This document shows positions 11,725 to 22,130 of a DNA stretch of 64,000 nucleotides, piece by piece. The first letter of the stretch is position 1. Every line of letters begins with the position of its first letter. The notes beneath the pieces are model-generated. The model searched no databases, was not told the DNA's origin, and worked only from the letters and a program-made list of their open reading frames with translations. The position numbers and the translations under genes are program-made. Location of the stretch: assembly GCA_000750105.3 (NCBI GenBank), contig JPHH03000035.1, forward strand, positions 124,001 through 188,000. The letters run 5' to 3'. Origin of the DNA: Tolypocladium sp. Sup5 PDA-1 (taxonomy: Eukaryota > Ascomycota > Sordariomycetes > Hypocreales > Ophiocordycipitaceae).

Positions 11725-13977
11725 CTACGAGCCCCGGAGCCTGTACGACGCAGGGTCCCTCACACTCGCGCGTGTATTGTCCAGCGCGAACTCCCAGTCC
11801 GCCGCAGTAATGACGCGCGGTTCGCCAACGTTTGCCATGCACCTGTCCAGGGCTCTTTGAGCCGCCTTGGTGTGCAGGCCGCTGAGGTCGGCGCCACTAA
11901 AGTTGGAGCACCGGGTGTCGAGGGCCACGACCTCCAGCTTCTCCAGGACGTCTTCTGGTGCTTTCTCGTGGTTCGTGCGGTATATGGTGCGCAGGATGTC
12001 CACGCGCTCCCGCGGCGTGGGGAGGTCCACGAGGAGCTGGACGCTCAGGCGGCCGGGCCGAAGCATGGCCTCGTCAATCATTTCCGGTCGGTTCGTGGTT
12101 CCGATGACGTATATGCCCGTCCGGTCCTGGGCGCCGTCGAGCTCTGTGAGGAGGGCGTTGACGACCCTGGCGCCAGACTCTGTGGATGAGTTGCTGCGCG
12201 GGGGCGCGATGGAGTCGATCTCGTCGAAGAAAAGGATGCACGGTGTCGAGGAGCGCGCTCTCTGGAACAGCTCCCGTACAGCTCGCTCAGACTCTCCCAC
12301 GTATTTGTTCAACAGCTCCGGTCCGTTGATCAAGATGAAGCTTGCCTGAGCTTCGTTGGCAACAGCCTGTGCAACCAGGGTCTTGCCGCAACCCGGAGGG
12401 CCCCAGAGAAGGACGCCCGCCGGCCGCGTCAGACCGAATTCGCGGTAGAGGTCTGGGTTCTTGATTGGGCCGACGATAGACGATTGCAGTTGCTTGCGAG
12501 CCTCGTCCAGGGCGCCAACCTGCTTCCAAGTGACGCTAGGTATCACGGTAAAACCCTCCTTCCTCAGTGACGGCGTAAACCCCTTGAGTGCTGCTTTGAA
12601 GTCCTCCATCAGTATTGAATCTGCCGTTTGCGGGTTGGCTATGTTTTTGGTGAAGAACGACGCATCAAGGTCGGATATGTCCGCCGAGTCCTTGTCCAGG
12701 AGTCGGGTGTGGAGGTTGAGCATGGTGTCCACTGGGTTGTTTTGCCTCGCGGCTCTTCGCACAAGTCTCTTTCCTGCCAGGGTTGTGATTGCTGCTAGGT
12801 CGGTGCCAACGTATCCGTGGGTCATGTTGGCAAGTTCAGCCAGGTCCACGTCATCAGATAGCTTCATCCTCCTCGTCACAACTTTTAATATGTCGTGTCG
12901 TGCTGCGCAATCGGGCATCCTCATTTGTATGCATTCGTCAAATAGTCCAAACGTAAGGACACTCGGGTCGACATCCGTGATCCTGGAAGTGGTGGCCATG
13001 GCGAGAACGTGGCCATCAGTCCCGGAACTTCTTCGAATACGCTCCATCTGCTTCGCAAACTCGGACACTGCTTTGGCATGATGCTCGTTGTGGCTCGACG
13101 AACCGTGTCTCGACATGACCTTGTCGATCCTCTCAATGAATATGATGCTCGGGGCGAGACTCAAAGCCGTGTCAACGGCCTCGGAGAGGCTCTTTCCGAT
13201 CCGCTCAGGGTCTCGAAGGCAGTCGGCCAAGGACACGAGAGGCACGCCGATCTTTGCCGCTACATTTCTCACGAGCGACTTCTTTCCGGTGCCTGACGGC
13301 CCGGACAAGAGTATGCCCGAGCTCAGTGATACTTTACGGCTCTCAAACAAGTCGGACCCTCGCAGCAAACCCCAAGTGTCCTCTAGAAGCTCGCGGTATA
13401 TGTCGCCTAGGCCGGCCAATGGTACCTCTTGCTCCGGTTTTTCAACTTGGAAGCGGCTTGGCTTTTGTGTCTTCTTCGCCTGCGACTTTTCTTGCTTGGC
13501 GGGTGCTAGCGCATCACCGCCGACAGCCCCGTTGACGGCGGTTTCGGGGCCGCTGGTTCTGTCATCTTTATCGTCGCCGTCGGCCTGGATCCGGCGCTTC
13601 TTGGTCGCGGGCATCTCGCTCGCGCTCCGCGATGCCGTGTCGGTGCCCCAGAGCTTCGTCATCTGGCGATTCAGGAGGAACCTCTCGTCGCCTGATTTCG
13701 GCGGCTCCGGCTCGTCAATGGCGGCCTCGGAGTCGTCGGACTCTTCCTGCTCCTGCTTGCGAACTTGGAGGACCCGATCTATCGCATCTTCGAGCGGCCG
13801 CTTCTTCTGCCTGCTGAGGCTCGAGTTGGATCGTTTGATGGCGTCGTATATGGCCGGGATGGTCTTGAAGGGCCTGTCGTCGTTGGCTGCCTCGAGCTTC
13901 TTGATGATCTGATAGACGTCTCGCTCGAGGCTACTGCGAAAGCCGATACGCGGTTTTGGCGTGCCGGACGGCGACAT
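11725..13977 (-). CDS. Rix7/NVL-like tandem AAA+ ATPase with a degenerate D1 domain
   Basis: One exon, 750 aa from the ATG at 13977. An upstream in-frame ATG at 14124 would add 49 unconserved residues. The order is: N-terminal domain with SLERDVYQIIKKL (residues about 15-75), a charged linker with a KKRR nuclear signal, D1 (about 185-410), then D2 (about 480-750). D2 is canonical: Walker A GPPGCGKT, Walker B ILFFDEID, sensor-1 IGTTNRPEMID and LRPGR. Layout and D2 match Rix7/NVL2, the nucleolar ATPase that strips factors from pre-60S ribosomes. D1 is decayed: Walker A is GPSGTGKK, Walker B is IIFIERID so the catalytic Glu is Arg, and the arginine-finger segment reads VLTFGLFDE. It may be a divergent Rix7 or a paralogue beside a canonical copy elsewhere. 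Confidence 0.88.
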   Translation of the reverse strand: MSPSGTPKPRIGFRSSLERDVYQIIKKLEAANDDRPFKTIPAIYDAIKRSNSSLSRQKKRPLEDAIDRVLQVRKQEQEESDDSEAAIDEPEPPKSGDERFLLNRQMTKLWGTDTASRSASEMPATKKRRIQADGDDKDDRTSGPETAVNGAVGGDALAPAKQEKSQAKKTQKPSRFQVEKPEQEVPLAGLGDIYRELLEDTWGLLRGSDLFESRKVSLSSGILLSGPSGTGKKSLVRNVAAKIGVPLVSLADCLRDPERIGKSLSEAVDTALSLAPSIIFIERIDKVMSRHGSSSHNEHHAKAVSEFAKQMERIRRSSGTDGHVLAMATTSRITDVDPSVLTFGLFDECIQMRMPDCAARHDILKVVTRRMKLSDDVDLAELANMTHGYVGTDLAAITTLAGKRLVRRAARQNNPVDTMLNLHTRLLDKDSADISDLDASFFTKNIANPQTADSILMEDFKAALKGFTPSLRKEGFTVIPSVTWKQVGALDEARKQLQSSIVGPIKNPDLYREFGLTRPAGVLLWGPPGCGKTLVAQAVANEAQASFILINGPELLNKYVGESERAVRELFQRARSSTPCILFFDEIDSIAPPRSNSSTESGARVVNALLTELDGAQDRTGIYVIGTTNRPEMIDEAMLRPGRLSVQLLVDLPTPRERVDILRTIYRTNHEKAPEDVLEKLEVVALDTRCSNFSGADLSGLHTKAAQRALDRCMANVGEPRVITAADWEFALDNTRASVRDPASYRLRGS

Positions 13978-14140
13978 CTTGTCCCTGGCTCCGCGCGTTC
14001 CCCGAGGTAGGATGCGCAATGTCGACGAATCCCATAGACGGAGGTAGGGTCGTTGCAGTGTTCGGGTCCAGATGTCGAAGGTCGCGACGATGCTGGTCCA
14101 AAAAAAGTCGGGAGCCCCCGCCAAATTCTCCCATGTGAGG

Positions 14141-14152
14141 CTTATCGATAAG
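14141..14152. promoter_or_regulatory. CTTATCGATAAG palindrome
   Basis: A perfect 12-bp palindrome about 165 bp upstream of the AAA ATPase ATG. Its core TATCGATA also occurs at 36-43. It contains two overlapping GATA-type cores in opposite orientation. A regulatory role is inferred. Confidence 0.3.
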
Positions 14153-14367
14153 GGTGGGGATCCCGCCCCGATGGACCTGGATGAACTCGGGCATCAGATT
14201 TACAGTACTTCATACTTCGAACACTGCTTCCTATTGCTGAAACGATATGTATAAATTACTGCTGTTTTTCTGGCAACAGTGGGATCCGTTTGTGGCCAGC
14301 AGTATGAGACGGTAAGTTGGCTGACACGAAATTACAAGCAGCTGTGAGCAACGCCGAGCAACACCGA

Positions 14368-14402
14368 GGTATACGGAGGTACGGAGGTACTTCGTACGGA
14401 GG
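14368..14402. repeat. TACGGAGG repeat cluster
   Basis: Three TACGGAGG units, two of them in tandem, are separated from the third by TACTTCG. They belong to the short-repeat family that recurs through the intergenic DNA of this window. Confidence 0.7.
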
Positions 14403-14794
14403 TAAAGCAACCAGACCCGGACCAAATGCGTAGTTGAGAGCCCAAAGCTCAAATACTCTGTAATGGACAATTTGGACGCAAGGAAAGGTCCGTTTGTTGA
14501 CTTGGACAAGCAGACCGAGGTGAGCTAAGGAAACCCCCCGTTTCTTCAACCACGCCCCCGCGCTTCGGCCCAGCATGAGCCATCAACGTCACCAGCAGTT
14601 CAGGCTAGTGCCACGCGGGCCGTGTCCCCAACAGCGCCACTCCCTATCAAGGCTATCATGCGTGGGCGATGACGATGTCGGCTCCTTTGCGACACACAAC
14701 CACCAGCAGGCGACACTCGGCTGGCTCCTCGCACGACGACCGCAACGGCTGGCGATACTACGGCTGGGCCCGCTCCAGCGCCTGTCACCGCACC

Positions 14795-15542
14795 ATGGGC
14801 GGCAACGCGAGCAAGGTCACTGCCCAGGACAAGTAGGCGCCTCCTCTGCCGTCTCGTGACCCCGTTCTGCCCTACAGAGTGCTGACCGACCCGTCCTCGG
14901 CATCAGGGCGATCCTGGACATGAAGAACCAGCGCGACAAGCTGCACCAGTACCAGCGCCGCATCGCCGTCCTGACGGACAAGGAGACGGAAATCGCGCGG
15001 CAGATGCTCGCCAAGGGCGACAGGAAACGCGCCCTGCTGGCCCTGCGCAGGAAAAAGTACCAGCAGTCGCTGCTGGCCCAGACGGACGCGCAGCTCGAGC
15101 AGCTCGAGAAGCTGACGTCCAACGTCGAGTTTGCCCAGATACAAAAGGACGTCGTGTTTGGCCTGCAGCAGGGCACCAAGGTGCTCAAGGAGATCCACGC
15201 CGAGATGGGCGGTATCGATCACGTGGAGAAGCTGATGGGCGAGACGGCCGACGCCATTGCCTACCAAAAGGTTTGCCCCCTCTTCGGGGACTCCCAGATG
15301 CCCGAGTCGGATGCTGATGCCCCGCGAAACAGGAGGTCAGCGAGATGCTGGGCGGCCGCATCTCCAACCAGGACGAGGAGGAGGTGGAGGACGAGCTGGC
15401 CGCGCTGCAGGCGGAGCTGTCTGGGGAGGGACAAGAGCTGCCGTCGGTCCCGAACGCGCGCTTGCCCGAGGCCGAGAGGGAAGCAGAACAGCAGCCGGCG
15501 AGGACGAGACAAACGGAGAGGCAAGCCATGCTGGCCGCGTGA
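14795..15542 (+). CDS. VPS20: ESCRT-III subunit VPS20 (CHMP6)
   Basis: Three exons (14795-14832, 14907-15270, 15333-15542) give 203 aa. It is a Snf7-family ESCRT-III subunit that links ESCRT-II to Snf7 polymerisation at endosomes. The N-terminus MGGNASK has Gly2 and Ser6, the N-myristoylation signal known for Vps20. The body is the basic helical Snf7 core (ILDMKNQRDKLHQYQRRI, then GDRKRALLALRRKKYQQSLL), followed by an acidic C-terminal half starting EMLGGRISNQDEEEVEDEL. The first exon ends after 12 codons plus two bases. All junctions are GT-AG, and the length fits the family. The gene converges on the fructosamine kinase gene with only about 160 bp between stops. Confidence 0.95.
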
Positions 15543-15700
15543 TGACCAGCGTGGGCATTCATTCACCCGTGAAGAGGCATTTATGGCGATACATAGAGAC
15601 GGGCGGGCAACACAACAGCGAAGCACTCATACACCGGCGTTTTGGGATTCTACCATTATTACTTTGAGTACTCGCTCTTTTGGCGCTTTAAATCAACACC

Positions 15701-16840
15701 TCAGGCTTGCGCATCTTCTGCTCCACCGCCATCGTACTTTGCGGTGAGCTTCTTCACGAGCGACATGGCCCCGCTGCGATAACCGCCGCCAAACATGGCA
15801 AAGTGATTCAAGTGGTGGTATCTGCCAGCGTCGTCAGCATCCCGCGGCCTCCATTACCAACGAGGTGTGCGGCCGGCACTTCACTCACAGCTCGTACAGC
15901 AGGATGCGGTCCTCCCACTCCGCCTTGGGCTCCGCCTTTGGCACCAGCATCTCATACTCCTTCCAGAAGCTGCCGCCAAAGCCGCCAAACATTCTCATGA
16001 TGCCGAGCTCGTACTCGGAGTGGCCGTAGACGGCTGACGGGTCGAAGACGACTTCCTCGGCGCCGCCTTTGCCGCCGATTTGGCCCCTCGAGTGGTTCCC
16101 GCTCCAGAGGTCGCCGTGGATGACGACGGGGGTGATGTCTTTAACACGGTCGTCGCCGATTAACCGTGGTACGACTTTGCTGGCTACTCTTTCGACGGCA
16201 TTTGCCAGCTCAGCGTCGGGGCCGTTGTTCTTGAGGCCCGCCCGGAGGATACTCCGTAGCCGGTTGTTGGCGTAGAAATCCGCCCAGGAAGCCTTCCAGG
16301 AGTTGTCCTGCGCCGTCTCGCCGCAGCACGTCAACACCGGGAACCCAAACATGGGCCTGTCGTAGCCCTCCGGGATCGGAGCGGGCGTCGTGTGCAGCCT
16401 GGCCAGCTTGGCCGCCAGGGAGAGGCCCGAGCCGCCGGGGGCCGAGGAGCCGAGATCGAGGAAGTCGGTGGCTAGGAAGAACTTGTCTGCGGAGGACGAC
16501 ATGGGCCCGTGGGCGTGCGACTTGGGGCAGAAGTCGGGGACGGCATCGTGGATGGCGTTGAGAGAGGCGTGCTCTCCTGGTGGCCCCCGGATCGGTATTC
16601 AGTTAGTGGGGAGCCGGTCACTTCTGCAACGACCTGCGGTGGTCTGTACGAACCGCGAAACATGAGCTCGGCGTCCTTGCCGGTACCCGTCTTGACAAAG
16701 TAGTTGACCGGCTCGCCGTCTACGGTGCTCGACAGCTTAAAGGTCGATGAGAAGCCGGAGCCGCCATGGGAGGCAATCTTGGTCCGGCTGGCGCCTAGTC
16801 CAAGTGCCTCTAGTACCGCCGGGTCAATGCTGGGGGCCAT
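15701..16840 (-). CDS. Fructosamine/ketosamine-3-kinase family protein
   Basis: Three exons (16840-16654, 16576-15889, 15821-15701) give 331 aa. FN3K-family kinases phosphorylate sugar adducts on protein lysines, which then fall off (deglycation). Landmarks are the nucleotide-loop region SHGGSGFSSTFKL, the catalytic loop VVIHGDLWSGN, the metal-binding FDPSAVYGHSEYELGIM, and the C-terminal YHHLNHFAMFGGGYRSGAM. These match the family in order. The first junction restores FRGEHASLNAIHDAVPDFCPK. ATG 16840 begins a conserved start; an in-frame ATG at 16903 would add 21 residues. A perfect TGACGTCA site lies about 110 bp upstream. Confidence 0.92.
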
Positions 16841-16949
16841 GGCCGGGGCTTGTGGTGTGCTTTGTTTGTGGTTTGTGTCGTCCGGTTCATGGGGACTGGA
16901 CACGAATGGAGATGTGATCGATCATTCAGCATGAATTTGGGTGGCTGGG

Positions 16950-16957
16950 TGACGTCA
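16950..16957. promoter_or_regulatory. TGACGTCA (CRE/ATF-type site)
   Basis: A perfect 8-bp CRE palindrome about 110 bp upstream of the fructosamine kinase ATG. It is the consensus of bZIP ATF/CREB-type stress factors in fungi. Function is inferred from sequence and position. Confidence 0.4.
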
Positions 16958-17492
16958 ACGGCACATGCGTAACAAGTCCTTGACCTGGTCGCCGGCTTGA
17001 GACATCAACAGGCCATGCCAACCTTGCCAACATAGGTATCGAAACATAGGTATCGAAACATAGTAAGCAAAATAAGGATGATAAAAGTATTTCTTGTTAA
17101 CACCCCGTACATTGCGCTCATTCTAATGGCGACTTTGCCAAACGGACAAACAGCCCCCGACAAACCCCGGCATGTTCCCAGCCCCACCTCCGGCCGCCCT
17201 CCGGGAAATCGGAGCCCGCCCCGATGGAACGGCAGACAAAGTTGGCAGCCAATAAGTTACTGTACTCGTACAAAATCCACCCTTACCCTGCATCACGCTA
17301 ATAAAGAAGCTGCAGAACCCATTGCCGGCTCTTTTCTGCAGGCGGCTGTGCGCCTCCGGCAACCGGCCGTGTGTCCGTCAAAAAAGCCGTGGTGATGCTG
17401 ATGAAATAAACCGTAAAACCCCCGTAGACTAGTAGATCACCCGTAACGCCCCAATACCATGCATGCGTGGATTCCGCAGACTGCCGCCGCGT

Positions 17493-17759
17493 TTACTTGG
17501 TCTTGGTGACCCGTTCAATGTGCGTCGTCGTGGTGCAAGTGTCCGCGCTGCTGACGGAGAGGCTATCCGCGTCTGCTTCGCTCCTCAGCGACGAGGCCGT
17601 AGAAGTGGCCGCCGCCGCGCTGGGCCTCCGGGGCTCTTGTTTCTGGGGCATTGGGACCGGGAGGTTGTAGCACGATGCGCAGGGGCATGTCGGTGTGGTG
17701 TTGAGCGGCGGAGGGGGAGCGCAGTGGCGTGCGAACCAGCCGGGGCGTTGTGAAGGCAT
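17493..17759 (-). CDS. Possible small Cys- and Ser/Thr-rich protein (weak)
   Basis: An 88-aa single-exon frame starting MPSQRPGWF, with a CPCASCY cysteine cluster and a Ser/Thr-rich tail ending ERVTKTK. Most codons end in G or C, as in the real genes nearby, which is the only support. No domain is recognised. In this GC-rich genome such a frame can arise by chance, so treat it as a candidate only. Confidence 0.25.
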   Translation of the reverse strand: MPSQRPGWFARHCAPPPPLNTTPTCPCASCYNLPVPMPQKQEPRRPSAAAATSTASSLRSEADADSLSVSSADTCTTTTHIERVTKTK

Positions 17760-17772
17760 GTTTGATGGTGGT

Positions 17773-17792
17773 GGTAGGTAGGTAGGTAGGTA
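17773..17792. repeat. (GGTA)5 microsatellite
   Basis: Five uninterrupted GGTA units just upstream of the weak small ORF at 17493-17759. Confidence 0.85.
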
Positions 17793-18719
17793 GGCTCTTG
17801 ATAGAGGTAGGTATGGTTGCTGGCGTTGCAAGTTAGATCTGAGGTCTGCCGTATGTGAACTGCGGTTGGTGATGCTTCTGTACGAGAGTGAGGCGAGACT
17901 TTTGGACGGGGAGGCAACGCATATTTATGTTGTTCAAGAAACTCTCGACGGGCCGTCCTTGGGCTGCCATCGTCAGCTCCAGTGGGGACATGTTGAGTTC
18001 TAGACGAGATTCCATCGCAAGAAACATGGTCAAATGGGTGTGAACGACTCAGAGCCAGCAAGCAGTTCCACCTTTTCTGTGTGGCAGGCAGGCCACTTAC
18101 ACCACCGTCGTCGTCGTGCCATAACCGAACATTGCCGAACAACCTTGACCTTGGGCGGATACCCTGCACCAGAACATGCCAAGCTGCGCCCCTAGGCCGC
18201 TTCGCATTTGGTCACTGGCCGCTGTTGTCCTCGCTGAGACGTCATTCTGACATTTTGTCCAGCGTTCCGGTGTCCGAGTTTCTGCCGTCGACGGGCTGTG
18301 GCGTGGCGCCGCCGAACGGTCAGCGTTCGGCGGTCCGTCGGGATTCGCCGAGTATCTTGAGCCTCATTGAGCTAGCAAACCACCACCTCGACACACACCA
18401 AGAAAAGGGCGATTGCCGAACCTTGGAACGCCCTCCACCGATGGCACTACTTTCGACACACACATGGCAGGGCCGGTGCCGGCGCCGCCGATGAGCATTA
18501 CGTGCCCATCTCTGCACCGAAACACTGACCAGGGCTCATCGCCATGTTGCCCGAGTAACGCAGTGACTTCTCCCGTACGATGCGCGTCTTGGTAGGCATG
18601 ATCTCCGTCTCCAACCAAGACCCGTATACGAAGTACGCAAAAGCAGTCCAGTTCACCAGGGCAGAATCCATGCCACGGCAAGGGGCGAGGACCCTAATCC
18701 AAGGCGCATCCCGGCACTT

Positions 18720-18741
18720 GGGGGGGGGGGGGGGGGGGGGG
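18720..18741. repeat. 22-base G homopolymer
   Basis: An unbroken run of 22 G on the plus strand in intergenic DNA. It can form G-quadruplex structures, and its exact length is prone to sequencing error. Confidence 0.8.
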
Positions 18742-19279
18742 CGTAGCAGTGCATGGTATAATTAATCCTGCCCATGCTCCGTCGAGCCCCATACGGCCCG
18801 AGACGCCCGGCAATACTTTAACCATTCGTCCGAGACAAGACGGTAGCCGAACTGTACCGACAACTTGGACGAGCATGCCATGCTGTCCCAGCGGCCGACA
18901 CGCGGATCACGACATGACTGCATATCATGCCCCCACGCCCACTTCAGCCCTAAACTAATAGCCTGGCTGGAGCTCGTCGAAGCGGCCCGGATTGGATACT
19001 AGCTGCCGCTCCGGCACGCTCCTCGGACGATAAGTGAGACGATGCTGACGGCTTACAGAGGGCCAAGACATCACGGAACAGCACATAAGGGGACACGTCT
19101 GGCCGATATCAAACACGTTTGGCAAGCAACACATCTCCAGACACGATTCATCGTGCAAAGTTGATGCATTCATTCTATAGCACAGTTCACTCGTCCGCGG
19201 CCCCCAGGTCGTTTTCACTAGTCCACCCGCCCAAAAAATATTACACGGAATGCCGACTACCCGTCCCTGACATGCCTTT

Positions 19280-20836
19280 CTAGATACCCAAGGAGAACTC
19301 AACGCCAACATCGATGTCGCGGGCTGCACCCATGTTAGCAATGTAAAGCACACCTATGCGTCCGGCAAGAAGAGCAACTTACCCAGCTTGACCACCTTGG
19401 ACAGTTGCACGGACTTCTCGGCCGCGCTCTGCAGGTCATCAATGGAGAAGATCTTCATGCCAGACTCGTTGATCAGCTTATGGGCCTGATCCACGTTGGT
19501 GCCCTGCAGACGGGCGATGATGGGGATCTTGAGGTTCAGCGTCTCGACCGTCTTGATGAGGCCCGTGGCGATGTGGTCGCAGCGGACGATGCCACCGAAG
19601 ATGTTGACGAAGATGGCAGTGACCTTGGGGTCGCTGGTGATGAGCTCAAAGGCCTCCTGGATGGCCGCGGGGGTCGCACCACCGCCGACGTCCAGGAAGT
19701 TGGCGGGCTGGCCGCCGTTGAGCTTGATAATGTCCATGGTGGCCATGGCCAGGCCGGCGCCGTTGACGAGGCAGCCAATGTCGCCGTCGAGCTTGATGAA
19801 GTTGAGGCCGGACTGGGCGGCACGCACCTCGTCGGGGTCCTCCTGGGTGGTGTCGCGCCACTCAAAGACCTCCTTCTGGCGGAACTCGGCGTTGTCATCG
19901 AAGCCGAACTTGGCGTCCATGCACAGGACCTGGTGGTCCGACGTCTCGGACAGGGGGTTGATCTCGATCTGGGTGGCGTCGCGCTCGAGGAAGATCTTGT
20001 AGAGCTTCTGGATGGTGTCCTTGGCGTCCTCGACGCACTGCTCGCTGAAGCCCAGCTTGGTGGCGATGCCGCGAGCAACGTCATCGGTCACGCCCTTGTT
20101 CATGTCGACGTAGGTGGTGATGATGGCCTCGGGGGTCTCCTTGGCAACCGTCTCAATGTCGACGCCGCCCTGGGACGAGGAGACGATGACGGGCTGCTGG
20201 GAGGCGCGGTCCATGAGGATGGCCAGGTAGAACTCGCGACGGGCGAATTTGCGCTCGCAGATGTAGACGGCGTTGCACAGACGGCCGCCAGCGCCGGTCT
20301 GCTTGGTGATGAGCTTGTGGCCGATCATCTGCTGGGCAAACATCTCGGCTTCGTGGGGAGAGTAAATAACGCGGACGCCGCCCTTGAGGCCGTTGTCGAA
20401 GGTGCCCTTTCCTCGGCCACCGGCGAGGACCTGGGCCTTGATAACCATGTCCTCGGTGCCAATGTTCTTCGCGACCGCCTTGGCCTCCTCGGCCGTCTTG
20501 GCTACGGAGCCCTTGGGGACGCCGACGCCATACTGTTTGAGACGCGACCCTGGTCAGCAGCTTGCAAAGCGAGGCAGGCATCGCGAGGAGCCAATGGGGA
20601 AGAGGCGGTTTACCTGTCGCAGGAGATCGGCAGAGAGGTACTCGTGGATGCTCAGAGCTCGCCGTTGTTGGGCAACGCCGGGGAGTCTGACGGAGGGGGC
20701 AACCTGAAGCTGTTGGCGATACGATGTCTCGTTAGCAGCTTGCCCGGCCCAGAAGGGAGGTGAAAAAAAGCTTCCGGCGCACCTTGGAGGCGTTCAGGGC
20801 CGACGCCAGGGCGCGGCTGCGGCCGATGTTGAACAT
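19280..20836 (-). CDS. LSC2: Succinyl-CoA ligase beta subunit, mitochondrial
   Basis: Four exons (20836-20783, 20703-20614, 20532-19383, 19323-19280) give 445 aa. With the alpha subunit it converts succinyl-CoA to succinate with ATP or GTP formation in the TCA cycle. The N-terminus MFNIGRSRALASALNASK is a basic mitochondrial presequence. The mature part opens LSIHEYLSADLLRQYGVGVPKG. The ATP-grasp region has VLAGGRGKGTF, the metal-binding region has IEINPLSE, and the CoA-ligase domain has VNIFGGIVRCDHIA. The last junction gives VVKLARDIDVGVEFSLGI. All introns are GT-AG. A long open frame on the opposite strand here (19405-20763) is a codon-bias shadow. Confidence 0.97.
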
Positions 20837-22130
20837 TCTGAGAGGGAGATGGCGGTCGCCAATTGGGAGGAGACGGGGAGAAGGGGATTCGCGATGAGGC
20901 AGAGGGGAGAGTTGACGATGTTGGCTCCAGCAAGCAAAGCAGAGCAGCAGCCAAAAGCACCTCACCCTCGCTCAATCAGGAAACGATTCTGTCGCAGCTT
21001 GCCTGGACCCGAGTTTCGCCGGCGCGGCGGGGCGGAAAAACGGTTGTGCCGCTTGCTTAGCCGTGCCGCCCCGACACCGAGATGGGAAGACGGGGCCAAG
21101 GGGGCCACTGGAGCTATGCCCAACTGGAGGAGCAGGTAGGACCAGAGCAACGACCAAACTTGCATTTTCCATCATCATCATCATCATCTATTATCATCAT
21201 CCTCATCATCATCCTCACTCGTGTGCCGCTTGCGTTGCTCCAACTCCCAACAATGCAGGTGCTCACCAACGGCAGCTCCTCACGATGACATCCTTCTCGC
21301 CACGTGTGTCATAACATGCTATGGCGTTCATTTCAATCTCCCGCGCTGTACTCCGTACTCCGTCAGCCAGTGCCCGCGTGCAAGCTACCTACTCTACCTT
21401 ACGGACCAGACAGTCGGTCCATTCGATAAGGCACCGCAAAGGCAAGGTAGCTCGAGATGCAAAGTGCGAGGTCCCGCCACCTCGCAAAATGTCCAATCCC
21501 GAGACTTCGTTGTCGCATGCAGCTCGTACTGGCAGCCATTTGCAGGTGACCAGGAGCCTCGCCATCTGGCCTCCCTGCCCTGACCGCTGTGTTGCTGCGC
21601 TTTTTTGCTAAGGGAGTACCTGTTTCCAGCGGGCATTGACCACTGCCAAAGTGGTCACAGCTCCCATCCATGCTTGCTTTACCTATTTGCAGAGAGGGAG
21701 AACAGAAGACACGGACTCCCGTCGCAACTAGAAAACTGTGTTATGTGTTAGGTGGGCCTCTGCTTTTCGTCATGGCGGCATCGAGACGCCTTGTTCTGTT
21801 GGGCAAACGAACATCTTGAGCTGCTTGCCTGTCAGGCCACGTGTACTGGGCTGGACCGCTGGCAAGCTCAACTCTGGCTCTCCCAACTTCATAGCTTGGG
21901 ATCCAGCCATTCCATTTCTCGCGGTCCAGTCTCTTAGGTCGCGCCTAGTAGCGTGTGTGCGGACCAAGATTCTATATGTGATCCTTGGAGCCATCGCCGA
22001 AAACCTATACGCGCCGATCCCCCGAATCCCAGGATTCTGGGGCTTCCGCTCGTTGCATTCTCCTTCTCTTCCCTCCCGCGCCTCTATCCCGGCGCCTTCT
22101 CCTCTTTGTGCCCTCCTTCCCCCTCTCATC
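20837..22130. other. Divergent region between LSC2 and the P450 gene
   Basis: About 1.3 kb with no supportable gene. It contains an imperfect ATC-rich microsatellite (about 21171-21214) and a short tandem TACTCCG pair near 21352-21365. Promoters of both flanking genes lie here. Confidence 0.5.
21171..21214. repeat. ATC-rich microsatellite
   Basis: An interrupted array of ATC/TCA units, about 44 bp, in the LSC2-P450 divergent intergenic region. Confidence 0.8.

Larger units (their letters stand above)
13978..14794. other. Divergent promoter region of the AAA ATPase and VPS20 genes
   Basis: About 820 bp. It holds a 12-bp palindrome CTTATCGATAAG (14141-14152) and a cluster of TACGGAGG units at about 14368-14402. 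Its open frames are antisense to each other and carry no family signature. Confidence 0.5.
16841..19279. other. Intergenic region between the fructosamine kinase and LSC2 genes
   Basis: 2.4 kb. It holds palindromes TGATCGATCA (16915-16924) and TGACGTCA (16950-16957), one weak small ORF (17493-17759), a (GGTA)5 repeat (17773-17792) and a 22-base G run (18720-18741). Other frames show no recognisable protein. Confidence 0.5.

Noticed and set aside
19405..20763. 452-codon open frame on the plus strand opposite LSC2
   Set aside because: LSC2 is certain on the minus strand. In genes with strong G/C third positions the antisense frame is often open. The predicted protein is a low-complexity Leu/Gly/Asp/Val sequence without any family signature.
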